NCBI GenBank assembly: GCA_023229385.1
Contig: JALNZI010000041.1
Span: forward strand, 1 to 10,636
Direction: 5' to 3'
Length of the DNA stretch: 10,636 nucleotides
Source of the DNA: Candidatus Omnitrophota bacterium
GTDB lineage: Bacteria; Omnitrophota; Gorgyraeia; Gygaellales; Profunditerraquicolaceae
Positions within the stretch are counted from its first letter, which is position 1, and every line of letters starts with the position of its first letter. The notes under the pieces are model-generated. The model was not told the DNA's origin and searched no databases. It saw nothing but the letters and a program-made list of their open reading frames with translations. Of this stretch, positions 6,102 to 10,636 are shown piece after piece. Made by a program: the position numbers and the translations under genes.

Positions 6102-8896
6102 AAAGCGAAAATATAATTATCCGCGGGGCAAGGGAACATAATCTTAAGAACATTAATCTTGATTTGCCGCGCAATAAACTGATTGTTGTAACCGGTCTAT
6201 CGGGATCCGGAAAATCCAGCCTTGCGTTTGATACGATTTACGCTGAAGGCCAGCGCAGGTTTGTGGAGAGTCTTTCCAGTTATGCCCGGCAGTTCCTGGA
6301 GCAGCTGCAGAAGCCGGATGTGGATTTTATCTCAGGTTTATCCCCGGCAATTGCCATTGAACAGCGTTCTGCCGGCGGTAACCCCCGCTCAACGGTTGCT
6401 ACACAAACAGAGATTTACGATTACCTGAGGTTATTATTTGCCAGAATAGGAAAAGTGCACTGTTATAAATGCGGCCGATTGATTCAAAGCCAAAGTGCCC
6501 AGGAGATAGTTGAATCTATTATGAGCCTGCAGGCAAATAATGATATACAAATTTTGGCTGGTTTGATCCAGGGGAAGAAGGGTGAACATAAAGATATCTT
6601 CTTACAGATTCAGAAATCCGGATTTGTGCGCGCCAGAGTGGATGGTAAAATTTATGAATTGCCGGCTAAGATAAAACTGGCTAAATATAAGCTGCATAAT
6701 ATAGAGGTAGTAGTTGATCGTCTTCATATCCAACCTGATGTTTTAAAGCGGCTCACGGATTCTGTTGAAACTGCCCTTAAAGTAGGAAAAGGTTCGATTA
6801 TCGTCGCTAAATCAGGAGTTTCTCAGGACATAGTGTTTAGTGAGCAATATGCCTGCGCCAACTGCGGGATTAGCTATGCGGAGATTAACCCGCGGAATTT
6901 TTCTTTCAATTCTCCCTATGGTGCCTGTCCTGAATGTAATGGCCTGGGGAATAAGCTTGAATTTGACCCGGATTTAATTATTCCGGACAGGAACAAAAGC
7001 ATTAATACCGGGGCTATTGAACCCTGGAGGCGCGGGGGCAGAGGGTATATTATGTATTATCGTTGGCTTATCCGGGAGTTAAGTCATCGTTTGAATTTTT
7101 CTTTGGATGAGCCTTTTAAAAAATTGCCCAAATCAACGCAGAAGGCAATACTCTATGGTTCGGAGGAGGTAATCGGCAGCAAACCATACGAAGGGGTTAT
7201 CCCGCATTTAGAAAGGTTGTTTCATCAGACAGACAGTGATTACCTTAAAGAAGAAATCAGCAGGTTTATGTCCAGCCTTGATTGTCCGGCATGTAAGGGT
7301 GCCCGGCTTAAGCCGGAAAGTTTATCCGTGAAAATTAACCAGAAAAACATCTGGGAAATTTCACGCATGTCCATAAAAGAAGCGATTAGTTTCTTCTCTG
7401 GGTTAGAGTTGACGCAAAAAGAGAAATTAGTTAGCTATCAGGCGCTAAAAGAAATAACCCAGAAATTGAAATTCTGTGTTGATGTTGGTCTGGACTATTT
7501 GACTTTGGACCGCAAGAGTTCTACTCTTTCCGGGGGAGAGGCGCAAAGGATACGCCTGGCGACCCAGGTTGGCTCTGGTCTGGTCGGAGTTTTATATGTT
7601 TTAGATGAGCCGAGCATTGGTTTACATCAACGGGATAATGAAAAACTTTTATCTACTTTAAAAGCCTTGCGTGACCTGGGCAATACCCTGGTGGTTGTTG
7701 AGCATGACCAGGCTACTATTCTTAGCGCGGATCATATTGTAGATTTAGGCCCCGGGGCAGGCAGGCATGGGGGCAGGGTTATTTTCTCCGGAAATAAAGA
7801 AGAACTTATGAAATGCGAGGATTCTCTGACTGCTAAATATATCCGTAAACAGCTTTTTATTGAGTCTCCCCTGAAAAGGCGTCCCTGGCAAGATAAGAAG
7901 TTTATTGAAATTAAAGGGGCGAGCGAGCACAACCTTAAGAATATTGATTTACGTTTTCCTCTAGGGACCTTTATTTGTGTAACCGGGGTATCGGGGTCAG
8001 GCAAGTCTACTTTGATTACGGATATACTTTATCCGGCCTTGGCCCAGAAAATCTACAAGTCTAAAGTAAAGCCGGGTGCGTTTAAATCTATAAGCGGAAT
8101 TCAGGAAATAGACCAGGTAATTGTTGTTGATCAGCAGCCGATCGGCAGGACCCCGCGTTCAAATCCGGCGACTTACACCGGGATGTTTACCCAGATAAGA
8201 GATCTATTCTCTCAGCTCCCGGAGGCGCGTCAGCGCGGTTATAAGCCAGGAAGATTCTCGTTTAATGTTAAAGGCGGACGCTGCGAGTCTTGCGGAGGCG
8301 ATGGGATAAGAAAGATTGAGATGCATTTCTTACCGGATGTATACGTAAAGTGCGAGTTATGCAGGGGGTTGAGGTTTAATAACGCGACTCTGGAAGTAAA
8401 ATATAAAGGTAAGTCTATAGCGGATGTTTTAGAGATGACTGTTGAGGAGGCCCTGGGTTTGTTCAGTAATATTCCGAGGATAAAAAATACTTTGGAGTAT
8501 TTAAATGATGTGGGGTTAGGCTATGTCCAGTTGGGCCAGAGCGCCACTACTCTTTCCGGAGGCGAGGCGCAGAGGATTAAGCTTTCTGCGGAGTTATGTA
8601 AACGCTCAACCGGAAAAACGCTCTATCTTTTGGATGAGCCGACTACCGGGTTGCATTTTGCCGATGTAGCCAGGTTGATATCAGTATTAGATAGATTGGT
8701 TGAGCGCAATAATACCGTTGTTGTGGTAGAGCATAACTTAGAGGTAATTAAATGTGCGGATTTTATTATTGACCTTGGGCCTGAAGGCGGGGACAAGGGC
8801 GGGAAAGTTGTCGCTTCCTGCAGCCCAGAGGAATTGATTGGGAATGATCAATCGTTTACTGGTAAGTTTCTTAAAGAGGTTCTGAAGAAAGAATGA
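6098..8896 (+). CDS. uvrA: excinuclease ABC subunit A
   Basis: UvrA is the ATP-dependent damage sensor of nucleotide excision repair, loading UvrB at lesions. The 932-residue protein is full length for the family and has both ABC modules. The first Walker A, GLSGSGKS, is at 33-40, with ABC signature LSGGE (477-481) and Walker B ending D503-E504. The second Walker A, GVSGSGKS, is at 630-637, with LSGGE (819-823) and D846-E847. Zinc-type cysteine pairs are C253/C256 with C277/C280, and C729/C732 with C752/C755. The last set forms the C-terminal zinc finger that shapes the DNA-binding face. QRSAGGNPRSTVAT and PIGRTPRSNPATYTG are further UvrA landmarks. All key residues are present, so it should be active. 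It overlaps both neighbours by 4 nt, and no LexA-like operator or own promoter is evident. uvrB and uvrC are not in the window. Confidence 0.98.
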   Translation: MKSENIIIRGAREHNLKNINLDLPRNKLIVVTGLSGSGKSSLAFDTIYAEGQRRFVESLSSYARQFLEQLQKPDVDFISGLSPAIAIEQRSAGGNPRSTVATQTEIYDYLRLLFARIGKVHCYKCGRLIQSQSAQEIVESIMSLQANNDIQILAGLIQGKKGEHKDIFLQIQKSGFVRARVDGKIYELPAKIKLAKYKLHNIEVVVDRLHIQPDVLKRLTDSVETALKVGKGSIIVAKSGVSQDIVFSEQYACANCGISYAEINPRNFSFNSPYGACPECNGLGNKLEFDPDLIIPDRNKSINTGAIEPWRRGGRGYIMYYRWLIRELSHRLNFSLDEPFKKLPKSTQKAILYGSEEVIGSKPYEGVIPHLERLFHQTDSDYLKEEISRFMSSLDCPACKGARLKPESLSVKINQKNIWEISRMSIKEAISFFSGLELTQKEKLVSYQALKEITQKLKFCVDVGLDYLTLDRKSSTLSGGEAQRIRLATQVGSGLVGVLYVLDEPSIGLHQRDNEKLLSTLKALRDLGNTLVVVEHDQATILSADHIVDLGPGAGRHGGRVIFSGNKEELMKCEDSLTAKYIRKQLFIESPLKRRPWQDKKFIEIKGASEHNLKNIDLRFPLGTFICVTGVSGSGKSTLITDILYPALAQKIYKSKVKPGAFKSISGIQEIDQVIVVDQQPIGRTPRSNPATYTGMFTQIRDLFSQLPEARQRGYKPGRFSFNVKGGRCESCGGDGIRKIEMHFLPDVYVKCELCRGLRFNNATLEVKYKGKSIADVLEMTVEEALGLFSNIPRIKNTLEYLNDVGLGYVQLGQSATTLSGGEAQRIKLSAELCKRSTGKTLYLLDEPTTGLHFADVARLISVLDRLVERNNTVVVVEHNLEVIKCADFIIDLGPEGGDKGGKVVASCSPEELIGNDQSFTGKFLKEVLKKE

Positions 8897-10636
8897 AGAA
8901 AGGGATTGCTTGTTTATTAATTTCAATTTTATTTTTGACTCAAATCTGCCTTGCCCAGGAGACCCCGAAAGAGGCAGAGTTGCTTTTTATGGCCAAGAAG
9001 GCCTATGAGGATGGGTTTTATGAAGTTGCCTTAGGTATGCTGGAAAGGTTCCAAAAAGATTTTCCGAATTCCGCCAGATATAGCGAAACGCGCCTCTTGG
9101 CGGGCCAAAGTTATTTCCATCAGGGCCGTTATCTTGAGGCCTTGAATATACTGGAAGCATTATTAGTTGATCCTAAGGCGGTTAATCTTAGGGATGCGAT
9201 TTATTTTTGGATAGCTGAGCTGTATTTTAAAGGTGATAACTTTGATAAAGCGGTTACGTTCTATCAAAAACTGATCAATGATTTTCCGCATTCATCTTAT
9301 GTGCCGGCGGCATATTATTCTCTGGGGTGGGCATATTCGCAAATGGGCCAATACAGCCAGGCCCTGGTAAGTTTAAAGAGCCTGCTGGAGAGTTTTCCCA
9401 GTGAACCGCAGAGTAAAGATGCGGCATTTAAACTGATGGAGTGTTTGTATAATTTAAAAGAATATTCCGAATTAAAAAATAAGATTAAATCCGTACTCAA
9501 GCTTTACGTTAACGACCCATTGCGTCTGCCATACCTGTATTTTTATCTTGCGGAGTCGGAATATTACCTGGATGAGCTGGAAGAAGCAGCGAAGGATTAT
9601 TTTAAGGCAGCGCAGGCCTTTAAAGATGAAAAGGCCCGGGCCTTGGCAAACCTGGGATTGGGTTGGTCTTATCTTAAAATCAAAAAATATGATGAGGCTG
9701 AGGAAATTTTTGCCGGTATTAACCAGGACAATCTGGATAAGAAGAGCCTGGATATCCTTATATTGGGCCAGGCAGTGTTAATGTCGCAGTCTAACCGGGT
9801 TTATGAGGCAAAGAAATTTTACCAGCAACTTATTGATGTCAGCACTGATCCTTTAATACGCCTCCAGGCGTATATAGGTAAGGCCGATACATTTTATAAT
9901 TTAGCCGAATACGCGCAGGCAATTAAGACATACGAAGAAGGTTTGAACAAGGTAATTAAAACAGAGAGTCAGATAAGCGGTTCAGCCGAGTTGATTGATA
10001 AGCTGCGTTACAATTTAGGCCTGGCGTATATAAAAGAGGGGAATATTAAATCCGGAGTAACTGTTTTTCAGGAGGCGGCTGAGAAAAGCCCTGATCCGGC
10101 GATAAAGGTTGGGGCGCTTTGCCAGGCAGGAGATGCTTATCAGGATGCAGGCGATTACCTGAAAGCCGAAGAAGTTTATTCCCGGATTTTAAAGGAGTTT
10201 CCTGATTCGTCTTTTGCGGATTATGCCCTGTATCAAAGCGGGCTCTCGCAATTAAAGAGGTCGGATTATGAGTCTGCGATTGCAACGTTTAAGCTTTTGC
10301 CGAATAATTATCCGCAGTCAAAATTCCTGGAGGATGCTGAATATTCCCTGGGGGTGGTTTATTTTGATAAACAAGATTTTATATCAAGTTCTGAAATCTT
10401 GGCCAGATTTCAAAATAAATTTAAAGAAAGCCGCTTGTCTGCTCAGGCAGTCTTTATGCTGGGATTAAGCCTGGTTAACTTGGGCAAGGTTAATGATGCG
10501 CTTAATATTTTCAAAGAGATTCCCAGAAAATATCCGCAGGAGTTGGAATTGATACAGAAGGCGGAATACGAAGTTGCGGATTGTTATTACAAACTGGGAC
10601 AGGAAAAGGAGGCGTTAAAGCGTTTTAAGCTTCTTC
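8893..10636 (+). CDS. large secreted TPR-repeat protein, 3' end outside window
   Basis: The frame is open from ATG 8893 to the window edge, giving 581 complete codons and no stop. The ATG overlaps the uvrA stop as ATGA. Residues 1-21 form a signal peptide: two lysines, a hydrophobic core, then LAQE with likely cleavage after A21. No proper lipobox is seen, because C19 lacks the preceding Leu-Ala/Ser pattern. Nearly all the rest is TPR-like helical repeats with YxxA and an FPxS-type turn. Examples are FPNS (57-60), FPHS (131-134), a related FPSE (168-171) and FPDS (436-439). The spacing resembles periplasmic CpoB/YbgF or BamD-type TPR proteins, which act as scaffolds for envelope assembly. Orthology to either is not established, and the length is greater than both. 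It probably works in the periplasm. A missing C-terminal domain might define its function. Confidence 0.88.
   Translation, partial: MKKGIACLLISILFLTQICLAQETPKEAELLFMAKKAYEDGFYEVALGMLERFQKDFPNSARYSETRLLAGQSYFHQGRYLEALNILEALLVDPKAVNLRDAIYFWIAELYFKGDNFDKAVTFYQKLINDFPHSSYVPAAYYSLGWAYSQMGQYSQALVSLKSLLESFPSEPQSKDAAFKLMECLYNLKEYSELKNKIKSVLKLYVNDPLRLPYLYFYLAESEYYLDELEEAAKDYFKAAQAFKDEKARALANLGLGWSYLKIKKYDEAEEIFAGINQDNLDKKSLDILILGQAVLMSQSNRVYEAKKFYQQLIDVSTDPLIRLQAYIGKADTFYNLAEYAQAIKTYEEGLNKVIKTESQISGSAELIDKLRYNLGLAYIKEGNIKSGVTVFQEAAEKSPDPAIKVGALCQAGDAYQDAGDYLKAEEVYSRILKEFPDSSFADYALYQSGLSQLKRSDYESAIATFKLLPNNYPQSKFLEDAEYSLGVVYFDKQDFISSSEILARFQNKFKESRLSAQAVFMLGLSLVNLGKVNDALNIFKEIPRKYPQELELIQKAEYEVADCYYKLGQEKEALKRFKLL

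Noticed and set aside
9548..9781. 77-codon + strand frame and similar short frames at 9315-9500, 10046-10285 and 10268-10468
   Set aside because: All lie inside the long TPR gene that is open from 8893 to the window end. Their Trp/Arg/Gln-rich or Pro/Gln-rich translations are typical of out-of-frame reading.
1..10636. Search for defence systems, CRISPR arrays, transposases, integrases, tRNA or rRNA
   Set aside because: None seen. Coding is continuous and housekeeping in character, and the only obvious repeats are the coding duplication at 4144-4353 and the TPR units.

Overview
The window is an ordinary, gene-dense bacterial chromosome segment. Every supported gene is on the + strand and they are tightly packed. 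There is no sign of phage, insertion sequence, CRISPR, tRNA or rRNA. A-rich codon use, the dapL and nadX routes, many TPR proteins and a small Lys-rich duplicated protein suggest an uncultured anaerobic Gram-negative lineage. Candidatus Omnitrophota is my best guess, but this is inference and low confidence. Two signal-bearing or membrane TPR proteins and a DAP pathway fit a diderm cell that makes diaminopimelate peptidoglycan.

Region 1 (1-4103) is a biosynthetic operon: the 3' end of dapA, then dapB, dapL, folK, panC and nadX. Gaps are 10 nt or less, and two junctions overlap (dapL/folK by 1 nt, folK/panC by 4 nt). DapA, DapB and DapL are successive enzymes from aspartate semialdehyde to LL-diaminopimelate by the aminotransferase shortcut. 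FolK belongs to folate synthesis, PanC to pantothenate/CoA, and NadX to NAD. The shared theme is aspartate-derived cell wall and cofactor supply.

Region 2 (4104-4472) holds a 79-residue Lys-rich protein made of two 31-residue repeats. It is preceded by an almost perfect Shine-Dalgarno sequence and followed by a strong intrinsic terminator hairpin. I do not recognise its function. The terminator's right arm overlaps the -35 element of a good extended -10 promoter, whose predicted start site lies only about 5 nt before the next ATG.

Region 3 (4473-10636) is a second operon joined by two 4-nt ATGA overlaps. It encodes a polytopic TMTC/GT-C-like membrane protein with C-terminal TPRs, then the complete excinuclease subunit UvrA, then a large secreted TPR protein that runs off the window without a stop. 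Placing uvrA between two envelope-type TPR genes is the main contextual oddity. The least explained element of the window is the 79-residue repeat protein.
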